Of a stretch of DNA of 64,000 nt, positions 52,346 to 64,000 are shown one piece after another. Below the pieces are notes generated by a model that ran no database searches, was not told the origin of the DNA, and saw nothing but the letters and a program-made list of their open reading frames with translations. Where the stretch lies: the NCBI GenBank assembly GCA_021014325.1, contig CM037472.1, positions 19,205,063 through 19,269,062 of the forward strand, in the 5' to 3' direction. The translations under genes were made by a program, and so were the position numbers. How positions within the stretch are numbered: position 1 is the stretch's first letter; each line of letters opens with the position of its first letter. The DNA comes from Plazaster borealis (lineage: Eukaryota > Echinodermata > Asteroidea > Forcipulatida > Labidiasteridae).

Positions 52346-54764
52346 ATTCAGATGCTCAAAACTGTATCTATTCACAGTTTTAAGTAAACTTGTGTACTTG
52401 GGAACAGTGCTATACGATCCAACATAGTTGTTAAATGAATAAGGCATGACATCATTTGCCATGTATGTATTAAAGAAGAAGAAAAAAACAAAAGTAAGTA
52501 CTGCAATATTATTGTGAAATGAAGGTTTATTGTAAATGGTGTTTTCTTGTAGTGTGTAATGTAGATTGAAGATTCGGTGGGTTTTCATTATGGCATTTGC
52601 CTCACATCAAACCTTTCCAGTGTAATCTTAAAATCAAACAATTTGGCAGTTACCTCTTACACAAAAGCATGGAGGTTACAAATTGTATTTGTTCACCTCC
52701 ATGCACAAAGGTTATGAAGAGAAATCACATCCCACCTCATTACCCAGAAGTCTAGTGAACAGGGGGAATTTTAGTGCCTGTAGCCATCTTGGAATGATTG
52801 TTTTCATTCCCCTTCTGTGGTTTTATTTACTGGTACAGTTATCAGCACACACTCTCTCTCTTTCTGATCATGTAGTAGACAATTCCCTGCGTGGCTGTTT
52901 GGCAGTCTGGCATCGGAGGAGACTCCTGTAATGTCAGTAGTATACTGTCTGCAAATAGATGATTTGAATCCTAGCATCATCAAATGAGTGCACTGAGTCA
53001 TAGGTGATCAGCAGGCACAGTGTGCACACTTGTCCATGTGTGGAACTATGTACAAATCTTCATCATTAAAGGGAGGGGGGGGGGCACATCTTGTAATCTT
53101 ACTCAGCTGGTAATCTTGCGGTACTTATGGAAATTAAAGACTAGCTTGAACGAAAACAGCAACAAGTGATCTTTGCTGAAATTCATTTAAAATGTGTTCA
53201 GTCAATAAGGAAATTAAGTTTACATGAGAGTAAACAGATTTTAATTGTAAAAATAAAATAATAATCAATTTGAATACCCTTCTTCGGTGCTTTTCAGAAA
53301 GATTCACAAAAAGCCCCTTGTCATCATCACTCATGTTAAGTAATTTGTGGGAGCTTTGTTTTCTATAGCTGAATAACAAAGCAATATCCAAAAGATGACA
53401 ACAAATTATTGTCATTTTGACGCACGTCGTCAACGTTGCCAAAGCCTTGAGGTTGGGGCCTAATTTTTGGATCGATAATTACAAAAAATTCAGAAGTGTA
53501 AAAATATCAAAATTACAATTAAATGATTAACGAACACATTATAAACAAGTTTAAATAGCATTCCCGTTAAAAAATGTCTTGCTCAAGTAGCTGTTTAAAT
53601 TGCAACATGAATAAATTCCTGCATATAATATACAAAACTTTGCCTGAAAATGCCTGCAAGGAAATTCCAAAGTGTGTTCAATTTCACTTTTGGTTAACAG
53701 TTAGACGGGGTCTATACAACCAAAGGACAAATGAAATGTATACTTGGCATGATACTTGGCCCTTTGAAAATAAGTAAGACAATTTTATTGAGTACATGAG
53801 CACAAAGGCTGACCTACATGTACATGGTGCGGGCTTTTATTGACTTTTCAGGCTATTTGATAACAATTTGATGATTTTTTTTTCTGAGGGCAAAAAGACA
53901 AAATCGAAATCAGACTACAGCAGGAAGAATATCATGATCAATATCACTGCAATCAAAGCTTCACAACTGGGAACTAACACAGTTTACTTACTACGTCCCA
54001 AACACTCCATCTGACAGTGTAAAACCGACAAAATTTGTCAGAACATTTCTGTTGATCCGCATTTGGCTCCAAGCTAGCCAGTGTCATGGATGACTTAAAT
54101 AATGCATTATTAGTTTTTTATCGATAAGAAGCACATTCCCAATGCACTCGTATCCATCTCAATGCCGGAGGCTTTGTTAAAGATTCCATGGTTGCATCAC
54201 CAGGAAAAAATGTTTCAATGACAAAAATTGTCAACTATTTTTTTTGCTTAAGGGTGATATGTGGGAAACATGAACTTGTGTAAATTGTAACTGTCACTGT
54301 GACTCGCTGTACATTTATTGCAGCTTTCCTGAAAAGAAAAAAAAGTGCAATTTCTAGACTCGTCTTAAAGTAGATTATTGATGTGTATTAGCTTCAGAAA
54401 TATATGTGTTTGACAAAACAAATAAATAAACTATAAATCGACCTTTGCAGAGTTGATGGTAATTCAATTTTTTTGTAAATCAATTTATTATTATTGTAGC
54501 GCATTACTGTGATTGTTAACCAGAATTACTTTTCTTTGTCTCAAGTTGGGCAAAGGACACCAATTTCCAAACAGAATCACAGTTTCTTTGCGGGTCCCTA
54601 AAAGAATCTTGTCGGGAGGGGGAAAAGGAAAAGCTTTTGTACAGTTCTCGGGAAAACACTTAAATATTGACCGGTGCTGTACTGTAAGTCTGAAACTATG
54701 ATATTTAAAGTATTGTCACGGTAAAACAATTATATAATGTTTAAACCTCATTTATTAGCCTTAA

Positions 54765-54812
54765 ATATTATAATGATAATAATATTATAATAATAATAAC
54801 AATAATAATAAT
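54765..54812 (+). repeat. (ATA/AAT)n microsatellite
   Basis: Imperfect AATAATAAT and TAATAATAA runs. Confidence 0.8.
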
Positions 54813-56065
54813 CAATATTTGGATAGTTCTGATCATTTATGCACCCATTCAATGATTTGAAATAATCCGGAAAGCCATTATTTTTTTATATATGTGTGCA
54901 GGTGCTTTGCATGTACTCCGTTTATTTTAGTTTATTTTTGTCTCCACAATGTTGAGTTGAAAGCATTTTTAACTGTCTGTTAAAGAGTTTTTTATATTTC
55001 AGTACACTGTATGTAGAAGAGCCAAATCATGGTGTTTTTAAATGTTGACAACATCAATGGTAGATGTACAATGTAGCCACTAGAATTAAACTTAGTTTAG
55101 GATCATAAATCATCAAGAATCAAGCGTAGGACAGAGATATCAAATATGATTTGTTTTCCCCTGATTCAATCTAACAAACTGATAATTGAAAAGGTTTTGT
55201 ACGTTTTAGGCACTTGCCTAACCCTCAATGATATCATGCTGTAAACACATCTAAATAGTTAACCCTCCTACTATTGTCTAACATTTTAATGGTCTTGTTA
55301 TATGGCGCTTTGTCAGCCTGCAATATGACTTGAGGATGCTTGGCCCGATTTTCACGGAAAGAAATATTCTTGAAAACATTTTTCTCTGGACGAACTGTTT
55401 AAGAAAATCCTGTTTCAAAACCAAAACATACACCAACTTTTGCATATATGCCTAAGACAATGCACAACACAACATTCAAAATTGTTTGTACATGGCTGAT
55501 GGACGTGATTAAACTACCACTTAATCATTGGCGGATTTTTTGTGTGCAATACCTCAAATAAAAGCTTTAACTTTCTTGAACCTTTTTTAAAATTTTTAAT
55601 AGCTACCAAAATTGGCAAACAAATTGACCTAGCATCTTTAAACACATCAAAACACTATGCAGTTAACGCTCCTATTGAAAGACCATTCAAATTATTCAAA
55701 TGATTTTGTATCTTGAAAGGCACTAGCGCATTCTACTTTATGATATCAGGTTGTGTATGCATAAAAGAAGAGAACTTTGTGCGCAGGTACACGGAACACC
55801 TCCATTCATATTATTCTTTCACAGGACATGTTGAGTTTATAATCTATTATATGTGTGCTATTTCAGAGCTGTTAAGTATTCGCTACTTGCACGGATCCAC
55901 CATGTGCGTGTCGAGCCTTGACTTCGTGCTTCATTTGTATTGTATTTATGCATCTGTTTGGATGAAAGTGTCTACCATGACAATACAGAGCTATATAATG
56001 CTTCTATTCACTGCTGTCCCAAGTTCGAGGCTCTACACGCAAACGGCTGACCGTGCAAAAGGCGA

Positions 56066-56205
56066 ATACCCCTTGCATATGGCGTTGCCACAAGCTCAGA
56101 CAGCAAGACAGGAAGACCTATCATTGGCTGAGAGTTGTCTATGTTGCTTTATTGCACGTTTCCCTTGCTTGACCTCGGTGATGGCTGCCTCTGCAAGGGG
56201 TCAAT
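56066..56205 (+). mobile_element. MITE-5 relative
   Basis: ATACCCCTTGCATATGGCGT at the left and CTCTGCAAGGGGTCAAT at the right, with AAGACCTATCATTGGCTGAG in between, parallel the plan of 29835-29978. The overlapping 174-codon frame (55713-56237) therefore includes element sequence and is rejected as a gene. Confidence 0.55.
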
Positions 56206-57721
56206 CGGGGATGCATTGGAATGCACTGGTTGGCTGAAGGCTGCTGCAGAATCCAATAGGTAGTCACAGTTTTTAGTTAATAGGCCTTGCAGCAGGCAGA
56301 CATGTAAGCTGGTTTGTGCATGAGGTTGGTCAAGTTTTTGCTGGGATTATGGACAGAAAAATCACTTGCATGTAATGTTGTCTTTAGAAAAAAAAGGAAA
56401 ATGTGGGAACAATAAAAAAAACAATTACATCTCATTCAAAAGATGGAACAAACTTAATTCCCTTCCTACTTAACCAATTATAAATCACTCGTATTTGTAC
56501 TTGTGATTTAGTACTGCAGGGTGTTTTTTTCCAAAATGATAAATAAAACTTGATTTGAATGTTAGAAAATCCTTTTTTTTTATAAATTAGTTACACAGAA
56601 AAAATTGTAGTGTCCAGAGTTAACGTTTTCCTGCATAGTGTTAGAAATGGTGCTCCATGCATTTCCATTAAGATACTTTTTAGATAATCATTCAAAAGCG
56701 TCCATTTTTTTAACGACTCTTTAAATTAAACCTTGATTATTAGTATTTTTTTCTTTCCCCTAAGAAACACTGAGACATTTTTGCAGACTTTTTGTACTCA
56801 ATAATAGCAATGCCCCAGGCATATAATGTGAAAGATATTTGCTGTTTTTCGACCTTAGAATTGTTAAGAAATACTTAGGTCTAAGACAGTCTGTTGTGGT
56901 AGCTGCACTGTTCACATGTGCGTAATGTGTAGATACTTTTGTATGTGTATGTTATAGAAAGGGTTTGGGTTTATGCATGGCCAGACCTGACAAGCTTTAG
57001 GACAGCCATGTTGGAAAATGCTCTCTATAGTCATTGAAAGATCAAACAATTTTTCTTTTGGTTGCAAATATAAATTATGCCTACAAAATTGGTACAAAGT
57101 TTTGACAGCACACTTCATGTTAAGTGAACCCCAGACATCTTCTGTAAGTTGGACGAACCCTGCACTGTTGCAGACATTTTGAGTCGAGTGTCTCATTTCC
57201 TAATCATGACGAGACAACAGAGGGCGCCATTACTTTATGTGATAGCCAATCAGGTCGTGCGATATGATCTGTGTGCTGCGATTCCCTTGAATACAACTGG
57301 AATGAATGACAAACCTCGCAGGCATAAGCACCTGCAGAAAATTTGAATAATTATTTAAATTTATCATTGAATATGAATAAGTAATACATCAATATTCATT
57401 AATGAAGCGAGTAAGTTGCCCACAAGCATTCATTTGACCCTTTATCGCGACTCAAAAATATGTTGTTTACAGGTGCTTTGAAGGTCAATGGTAAAGCTTG
57501 GTATCGTGGAAAATGCGGATCATTACTAAATCGATACAAGTTCCTATATGGATTTGTCGTGAAATGGCGTGCTTTTTGAGAGAGATTAACTTGAATCGAT
57601 GTAGAATCATTATACTAAGTGAACAAATCGGCAGACTTTTCCCGCTCATCACATTTTAACTCACAATGTCGGGATGATGATTGTGTACATTGTGTACATT
57701 TTGTACATACCTCTCCTACTC

Positions 57722-57742
57722 CTACCAATAGGTGGCGCTCTA
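57722..57742 (+). promoter_or_regulatory. CTCF-like motif
   Basis: TACCAATAGGTGGCGCTCTA fits the CCASYAGRKGGCRS core at 13 of 14 positions by eye. Sequence match only; no functional evidence. Confidence 0.35.
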
Positions 57743-58663
57743 TAGATACATTTCAACTCAATGATCTCTCCCATTATAACAAGAAGGGGCAATAATGCAT
57801 CCAGCAATGATTTGACTCAAATTGAATGGACTCGATAAGAAGAAGTGTAAAAAATCCCTTTAATAATGTTTCTTCCTTCGTTATTTAAGAAACCTATAAC
57901 CCAATTGCACCAAAAGGCTTTCAATGGAAGTGAATGTTTCATTTGGAAGCTGATGACATGACCTAGAGAAATTAGGCTGCTCTATCCTGTGTTGGACATT
58001 GTGGCCTGGCATTGTGATGCAGTTGCAGCAGAAAGTAAATTTTCATTTTGGATAGCTCAATGACAGTAAATACACATGTATATCAAACACATTTATTCTT
58101 GTCACAGATTTCTAAAGACAAATAAAACAGTCCGTAGCGAAAAGAGCTCTCTGGAAATTCACCAGAGGCCAGTTTTAAAGCCCTGTTCACTGGCAAGATA
58201 ATGTACTGGTAAACAAGGCAGAAAACAACCTGGAAGATGTTTGTGTGTTTAAAATCAGAGGATGCAAGATTGCCCTGTGGTAGACTCATGTTTAACTTTG
58301 TACCACTCATACTGTATACTAGGGTTAGGGAGCGAATCGGCTCATTTGTTTACTTTCACGACGACGATAAGAAATTGAAAACATTGTCTAAGGGTCAATG
58401 TGTCTAAGGCTCTGAGGTAATGTTTGTTGGTCATTAGAAGTTGGAGGAGCCACCTCATAAGGCCTCTGTCTTGAGAGGAATTTTTCTGTTATGTATAATA
58501 AATATTGATCATGGTTTGTGTAATATATCAAGAGGGTTTACAGCTGTGATGTGCGAGTAGCAATGTGCTTTAATGTGACAGAAGTGAATGTATTAAATGT
58601 TGAGAGATCCTATCATGCAGTCACTTGTCAGGACTGTTTCTTCAGAATTGCCTTTGACCCAAA

Positions 58664-58722
58664 GTAGTACAGACTAGACAATTTATGGACTAGACAATTT
58701 ACGGACGAGACAATTTAGATGT
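58664..58722 (+). repeat. About three units of an 18-bp repeat (ACTAGACAATTTATGG)
   Basis: GACTAGACAATTTATG, GACTAGACAATTTACG and GACGAGACAATTTAG follow one another. Confidence 0.8.
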
Positions 58723-59497
58723 AGACAATGTATGAACAAGTCATATTCACCCTAAGCCCAGCCCTGTATCGAGTGGAGCTGTGTCATGCCGTTGGCCCAA
58801 ATATGTACATGCCATAAACAAAAAGTGGGATGAATGTTGCAAACTGTCTAAAATTGCAAGTATTGTGGACGCATAAACCGAGGAGCTGTGAATATCAACT
58901 GTAGAGGGCAGTGTCCAGGTTAGTGTTGTCAGTTAACCTTATTCACAGTTGATAGATCGGAAGTGAGGCTGTAACTTTAACGCCCACCCTCTGTAGCTTA
59001 CTAGTCTTGATTGGCGACGTTCGTTTTGTTGACGTAGTTGCTGATATCGCAACACAAATTACTGGAGAGGAGATATCTGTATCAAACAAACCTCTGGATC
59101 AATTATGTGAATTAGCTTCATTTTGATCTGCCTGGCATTTGCCAGGCAGCTCTGCCGAATTCGTCAAGATGCTAGTATTGATCCAGATTCATAGACTTGC
59201 TCAGTCCCTCCGAGCCAGTGGATGTTGCACCTCTACTGGTGACTAATACAAAAACTAGCGCTTACTTGCTGCATTTTCAAGTGAAAATGACCGACAGTTT
59301 AGAAAACTCCTTGCATGAAAAATAAAGATGTAGATGGGACTTGAAGAGGATTGACATTTGAAAGCAAGAATGTCCTGGCAAATGAGCATAGTCTGGTTGC
59401 CATAGTGAGCAGTGCACGCTCGCACAATGCATTATATCGTAATGCATCAGATCGCTGACTTCTGAATAAGTTGAATACAGCACGCTTGGTTTCCTCG

Positions 59498-59570
59498 AGC
59501 TTGCGAGCTACAGTGAATGATTAAGTTCACTTATGAGGCATCCTTGGTTTCATTACCACAAATAATATGT
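59498..59570 (+). mobile_element. SINE-B 3' fragment
   Basis: CTTGCGAGCTACAGTGAATG then TTAAGTTCACTTATGAGGCA and TCCTTGGTTTCATTACCA match the complement of 18640-18705. Only the tail-proximal part is present. Confidence 0.75.
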
Positions 59571-60707
59571 AATAACAATAATCAGTTGTGTTGTATGACC
59601 AAATGGACACAAAATTACTTATTTACTGCACGCAAATTTATTTTAGATATTCAAAATTACAAAAGATAAATTTGTACACAAGCTATTTTACACATAACGG
59701 AATCACACACTTTTATTGAGAATAGTTTGAAAGCACACATCAAGTTTTTTTGTTATACACAATAATTATTAACAACTCTACTGTAGCTCATCATGTTAGT
59801 TCATAAAAGGCAAGTATTAAATGTTTGATCAAAGAATTTTTTTAAAGATGATTGCAAGCCATGAGTTGGGACATATGTTTCCCATCTGTTGATCAAGGAT
59901 TTTAGCCAGAATGTGGGTGTCTAAAATTGTGAAAAATAGGGTGTCTGAATTACTCACTTTCAATGACAGAAAACAAAAGGTGCCCAATTCTGTCAAAAAC
60001 TGTCCTATTAAAGCCCCACCAATGATCCCTGTACTGATGACGTGACGGTTTGTTTACGGCAGTCCTCAAGTGCTGTACCTGGGTACTGCATTTCATCATC
60101 AGCACAAAGGTCTATTGGAAATTTTTTATTTCAAAATACCTTGTGTACCCCTGTGTGGGACAAACAATTGACATGTCGATTTGTACTATATTCACGTCAA
60201 ATTCGTTTTTACAAAAACTGTTAAGGTTTTTAAAAAAGATAGGCCTAAGGGCTTCAAAAACATTTACCCCTACAAAAATATTAAAAGTCAGAAAGTCAAA
60301 ATTGTATTTATGCTACCCTTTCTGCTTATCTTGGAAATAATTACAATATGTAAAATGTTTCACTCCACTGTCAAAAATACTAATACAATATTTAAAATAG
60401 TATGCACTCTTCCCAACCCTGTTTAACACTTAACAATTTCCCAACCAAAAAATGAGTAACAACAATATATAATATAGGCCTATAGCATGATTTAAAAAAT
60501 CAACATTCACAAAAATAATATTCTTTATATTTTGACCTGACCATTTTTATATTTTATGTGAAGCCTGTTACACATTGTGACAGTCTTTGTAAGAGCTATA
60601 TGTAGATGAAATAAAAAACAGTGATATTACATTGGTGGGTGGTAAAACCAAATGTCATTGAATAAATTGTAAATAAGGTAGTTTGAAAGTGTTTAAATGC
60701 TACCAAT

Positions 60708-60861
60708 GCCTGGAATTACAGGGAGGCCATGTCCTCTGTTGCCCTGGTCTTGGCCTTGGTGCCCCTTCAAACAAAATCACATAAACTTTAAGATTTTCCA
60801 ATGGAAGTGCCCTCTGCAAAATGAAAATAGCCTTGCCCTCTCAAAGATGAAATTCCAGGCC
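60708..60861 (-). repeat. Dispersed repeat family E copy, minus strand
   Basis: TGCCTGGAATTACAGGGAGG, CCTCTGTTGCCCTGGTCTTG and AAGATTTTCCAATGGAAGTG with CCCTCTGC are the complement of the 30328 and 41589 copies. Confidence 0.75.
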
Positions 60862-61369
60862 TTTGCTACCTTTGCACGTACAATTTTTCAGGAGATATGG
60901 ATAAACTTATGTCACCAATTTGACTCAGCAAGCCCGTCTTCATTTCAATAACCTGAATGGTGTATGCATTCCATAAAATTTATTCATTAAGATGTGTTTT
61001 ACAGAAATCTTTTACTAAAAATAGCACAAGGCGGTGTACAGAAACGGTGGGCAGTTGTAGTAATAATCACATGGTTCGTATTGATCGACCACAGAGGAAA
61101 ATTTCCAGACAGACAGTAAATCTCATTGAGACATCATCGTTGTGGGTTTGGCTTATTATGTAGTCAACTTTTTTTCCTCTGTTAGTTGAGGGCGCTGTTC
61201 AAAAATCATGACTTCTTGTTTTTCTCCTATAGTATCGGAGACCTTAAAATTATATTTATCCTGCACTCTGTATGGAAATTTTAGATTTATATATAAAATA
61301 ATTACATTATACATCAAAAGTGTTTTACCTTTTTAAATGACTGAATGATTACTTGGCCAATACACAAGT

Positions 61370-61379
61370 TTTATTTATT
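61370..61379 (-). terminator. Possible poly(A) signal of the minus-strand gene
   Basis: TTTATTTATT reads AATAAATAAA on the minus strand, about 1.1 kb after the stop codon. It is the nearest canonical signal I found in that direction. This is only a candidate because AATAAA is frequent in such AT-rich DNA. Confidence 0.25.
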
Positions 61380-62469
61380 TCTTTTATCACAAACAAATTG
61401 TCCGATGACAAATGGTCAGGTTTATCAACTTTTCTTGACTATGTATGTCCTCCATCAAGTTAGAGTCCTACTTGGAATAGATATTGCTGGTCAACAAGGT
61501 TAACGTCCAACTAGCAAAAAAAAATTACAACATTTTTACTTTTTTTAAACCCTCTGGGGCACGACTGTGTTGAAGAACCTCCACACAAAAAAGAATATTC
61601 ATGATTTTGTTTACCTTCCACATGGTCCCACGTCAACTCCAGCTAGATGGTCCTTTACCATTGGTTGATTTGAATAACATATTGTATTTGGACTAGGTTC
61701 GAAAGGTTTACACCCTTTATATCACATGGGAAGGATTGCTACGCGCATAATACCACATGCATGGAGATTGTGCCTTTGTTGATGTGATGGGTGTCATGGG
61801 ACAAATGACTAGTAGCTCCAACCTTTGATTTTCTCTGCCCTTGGTATATCAGATGGGGAACAATATGGGAGCATAATTTGGGATTAAATACCCTAATTAT
61901 ATGTGTTGAGGTTCTTCCACACACACATGTGCCTCAGTGTATATTTGAAAAAGTTCATGCTCCAAAGGTTTTTTTTTTTTTTAAGGGACAAAAGGGCATC
62001 CAACTTGCTCATTAATAATAAAATCACGTGTCAAAATAAATACAAAACAGGGCGCCTAGGACATCCAAAAGATGCCTGTACATGTATGTCCCTCTTGCTG
62101 TATCACTGTATTTTTGGCAACTAACAGACTTTGCAAGTCTTGTACTAATTCAAATGTTTGGACCAGTTAAAGGCCTGATTTGTTTCCTTTACACGTTAAA
62201 GCAAACATTGGAACCAAGGTTCCCATATATATATTTGATTAAGCGCTAGACTTGCACAGTCTATTGCCATCACACATCATGGCAATTGAACATTAAATGA
62301 AGAGTAAAACTCACAAACTGATAAGAAAATACCTAGGTAATACTGAGGTGACAAATACTATTGTCTGGTTACTTCTGGCACTTTTTGGCAAAGTTCGCTG
62401 AGCTCAAAGATGTAAATGTAAGTCAAAAATGTTTAAAATGAAAACATCTCAGATGAACTTGTATTGTAG

Positions 62470-62518
62470 TTAATGCAGCTTGAAGAGACGGTTTGTCAGA
62501 TGCATGTCATCTGTGTAT
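62470..62518 (-). CDS. Exon 2 of the 178-aa protein gene (C-terminus)
   Basis: A 49-nt coding part: one base completes Arg, then YTDDMHLTNRLFKLH and TAA at 62470-62472. It is preceded on the minus strand by ATTTTCTCTTCACAG. It was found because exon 1 ends SPMTR in phase 2 and the remembered conserved continuation is Y-x-DDMHLTNR. The match in both phase and sequence makes a chance hit unlikely. Confidence 0.85.
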
Positions 62519-63383
62519 CTGTGAAGAGAAAATGAATATCGATAAACCAAAGACTTTAATAAGTAACACCCCCTCCACTCCACAAACCCACCCACAAAAC
62601 TTACTTGAAAGACCTTTATTTTGAAATATCAAGTGCAAACTAAAGAATTCCCCACTACTTTGTGTGTATCTTTTAAAGCTTTCTTAATTATTAAGATCAT
62701 CAAGTCATATTATCACATTTGTCATTTGGAATAATTTAAATAACCAAAACTTTTTTTAAACATTGAATGAAAGAATACTGAGTCTGAATAGCCAAGGCCA
62801 AGCAAGGGCGTCCCTTAAATGTCAGACAGGGCTAAATGCATGAAATTGAAAGTTTAACTAGCTCTCCCTTTAGTCTAAAATATTCACTACTGTACCTTGT
62901 CATCGGGCTGTTGATATGCGGGTATCTTGTCTGTTTTTGTCTGACCGTGATTGGAGGCAGTGCAGATCCTGTTCCCCAGTTAGGCGGTCCAAACGTGATT
63001 GGTCGCCCCTTGGACGGCAACAGTTGGCGAAGTGTTGACCATTCCTCACACCGAGTGCTTGGTGCCGACACACAAATACCAGATTCCTCATTTGCTCTTG
63101 AAATGTCTCTCAAAGAAGACTCGCCCAGTGGAACCCAGTGTGGTTCTGCACCGGGTAAGGCCTTGGGTGCAATGAGTTTGTGTCTCGGTACCGGGGCTGT
63201 GCTGCGGAGATCGGTCGGGATGTACCGCTTGTTCACCCACACGGTATCGGCGCTGTATCCGCGGATGTCGGTGTCGTTTTGCTCCTCCCGGGGCTTCAAA
63301 ACTTGCTTCTCATACTTGTCGAGTAAATAATCCGGGTAAAGCCACTTGTGTGACCCAAAGATTCCCATACACTGGGCTGTCAT
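62470..63383 (-). CDS. Two-exon gene for a conserved 178-aa protein of unknown function
   Basis: Coding sequence on the minus strand: 63383-62896 (488 nt) joined to 62518-62470 (49 nt), giving 178 residues. The donor after ...SPMTR is AAG/GTACAG and the acceptor is TTTTCTCTTCACAG. The intron is 377 nt and the split codon gives Arg. The protein starts MTAQCMGIFGSHKWLYPDYL, is Pro/Arg-rich with no signal peptide or membrane segment, and contains PSKGRPITFGPPNWGTGSAL. It ends SPMTRYTDDMHLTNRLFKLH. I recognise the SPMTRY-x-DDMHLTNR ending as a conserved pattern but cannot name the family. The short, Pro/Tyr/Trp-rich make-up recalls axonemal or sperm microtubule-associated proteins; that is a guess. 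The gene is convergent with FEZ. Confidence 0.85.
62519..62895 (-). other. Intron of the 178-aa protein gene
   Basis: A 377-nt GT-AG intron, AT-rich, with no repeat recognised. Confidence 0.8.
62896..63383 (-). CDS. Exon 1 of the 178-aa protein gene
   Basis: It encodes residues 1-162 and two bases of codon 163. GC content is clearly above the surroundings. The start at 63383 is the first ATG of the open frame (context AGCAATATGA). The next ATG, five codons in, has G at +4 and could also serve. Without splicing the frame would run 19 further codons into the intron, to 62832, with low-complexity sequence. Confidence 0.87.
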
Positions 63384-64000
63384 ATTGCTAGAAGTTATTT
63401 AATAAGAACCCACAAAAAGTGTTTCTTTCGCCAAAATCAAACTTTGAACTTTAGAACAGAAGAGCGCACGATACCGGAACTTGTTGTAAACAGAATTGCA
63501 GACGACACAACGCTGGTGGGGTTGTCATGACCACAATGCATATGGGGTCAGCTGCATATGGTACCCTGTCTGTCGGAGAGCATTATGTATAATTTATAAG
63601 TAGTTACCAGCTTGATCATTAATTAATTATTGCGCCCTCTGTTGGTGGATTATGTAGTGGCTCAATTCCATTGATCTCCACTCGACTTCGCATCTCATCA
63701 TCATCCGCTGTGTGCTCCCCATCTCATCCTCGGACCCTGTGATGGTGGCTTCCACATATCAATAATAATTGCAGTTTAGGAAGTGTCCGCTTTGGGTTTG
63801 GCTGGGATGGGATGCATTGGTGGGCGACGAGAAAATGTCCACTGAAACGTAGTAAAAGTAAAAAACGAAAAACACGAACAAGAATAACAGAAAGATTTAA
63901 AAGTCGTGGTCGTAATTATTTCAAGGAGATGTAATCTCCTTTAAACATCTTGTTCGAGGTTTAGTTCACTGGAAACAAAGTTTAAAAGCACCCAGTTTAA
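63384..64000 (-). promoter_or_regulatory. 5' region and presumed promoter of the minus-strand gene
   Basis: No further open exon is seen. There is no clear TATA box. The sequence is moderately GC-rich with CpGs near 63460-63510. A CTCF-like motif lies at 63631-63648. Confidence 0.35.
63631..63648 (-). promoter_or_regulatory. CTCF-like motif near the minus-strand gene start
   Basis: The minus strand reads CCACCAACAGAGGGCGCA, matching the CCASYAGRGGGCRC core at 13 of 14 positions by eye, about 250 bp upstream of the start codon. A weaker similar sequence (ACAACAGAGGGCGCC) is at about 57215-57229. Motif match only. Confidence 0.35.

Larger units (their letters stand above)
50817..62469. other. 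Intergenic region between convergent genes
   Basis: About 11.7 kb between the FEZ end and the minus-strand gene's stop codon. It holds a MITE-like element (52170), an (AAT)n run (54770), a MITE-5 relative (56066), an 18-bp tandem (58664), a SINE-B fragment (59498), a family E copy (60708) and CTCF-like motifs. I see no supported exon in 50.9-52.1, 52.4-55.7, 56.3-58.6, 59.6-60.7 or 60.9-62.4 kb. Confidence 0.65.

Noticed and set aside
55713..56237. 174-residue open frame
   Set aside because: Its second half is a MITE-5 relative (56066-56205) and the first half shows no coding composition or recognisable domain.
62832..62895. Unspliced C-terminus of the minus-strand protein (SSEYFRLKGEL...)
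   Set aside because: The AAG/GTACAG donor precedes it and the conserved C-terminus lies in exon 2 at 62470-62518.
63515..63540. X-box (RFX) site in the promoter of the possible ciliary gene
   Set aside because: GTTGTCATGACC has a good left half only; the right half does not fit the X-box consensus in any spacing.

Overview
This is a eukaryotic, animal genomic window: a sparse, AT-rich, intron-dominated stretch with GT-AG introns, frequent tRNA-derived SINEs, LINE 3' fragments and very many short inverted-repeat (MITE-type) DNA elements. The style of the repeats and the divergence of the coding exons suggest a marine invertebrate deuterostome, most probably an echinoderm. That assignment is an inference, since no sequence search was possible.

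Two genes can be supported. (1) A plus-strand FEZ/UNC-76 family gene (fasciculation and elongation protein zeta, a kinesin-1 cargo adaptor) enters from the left and occupies 704-49564. Six coding exons are visible (704-856, 10574-10697, 34906-35150, 38189-38264, 47021-47086, 49497-49564). They join in one consistent frame to give the C-terminal 243 residues, including the conserved coiled-coil and the YLTT..IPY / LLTNYILK C-terminal blocks. The N-terminal exons lie outside the window. The introns are large (9.7, 24.2, 3.0, 8.8 and 2.4 kb). A 9-nt candidate microexon (25255-25263) with neural-microexon-like acceptor features sits inside the 24-kb intron. (2) A minus-strand two-exon gene (63383 down to 62470) encodes a 178-aa protein. 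I recognise its C-terminal SPMTRY-x-DDMHLTNRLF pattern as a conserved one but cannot name the family. The two genes converge across about 13 kb of repeat-rich intergenic DNA.

Layout: 1-10.6 kb is FEZ intron with small palindromic elements, a 613-bp/98-bp tandem array (3.07-5.45 kb) and a 1.67-kb DNA element with an exact 8-bp target duplication (7167-8839). 10.7-34.9 kb is the giant intron, carrying SINEs, nested transposons, several MITE families, a LINE 3' end and the microexon. Within it, 32.7-34.0 kb holds a 135-bp tandem array split by a 951-bp near-complete palindrome. 35-49.6 kb is the C-terminal exons with further MITEs. 50.49-50.82 kb is a G-rich hexamer array with a 42-bp higher-order period. 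51-62.4 kb is intergenic with scattered elements. 62.4-63.4 kb is the minus-strand gene, followed by its presumed promoter.

No operon, CRISPR array, rRNA or functional tRNA gene is supported. The most useful features are the several cases where an element has a matching empty site in the same window. These define insertion boundaries and target duplications directly.
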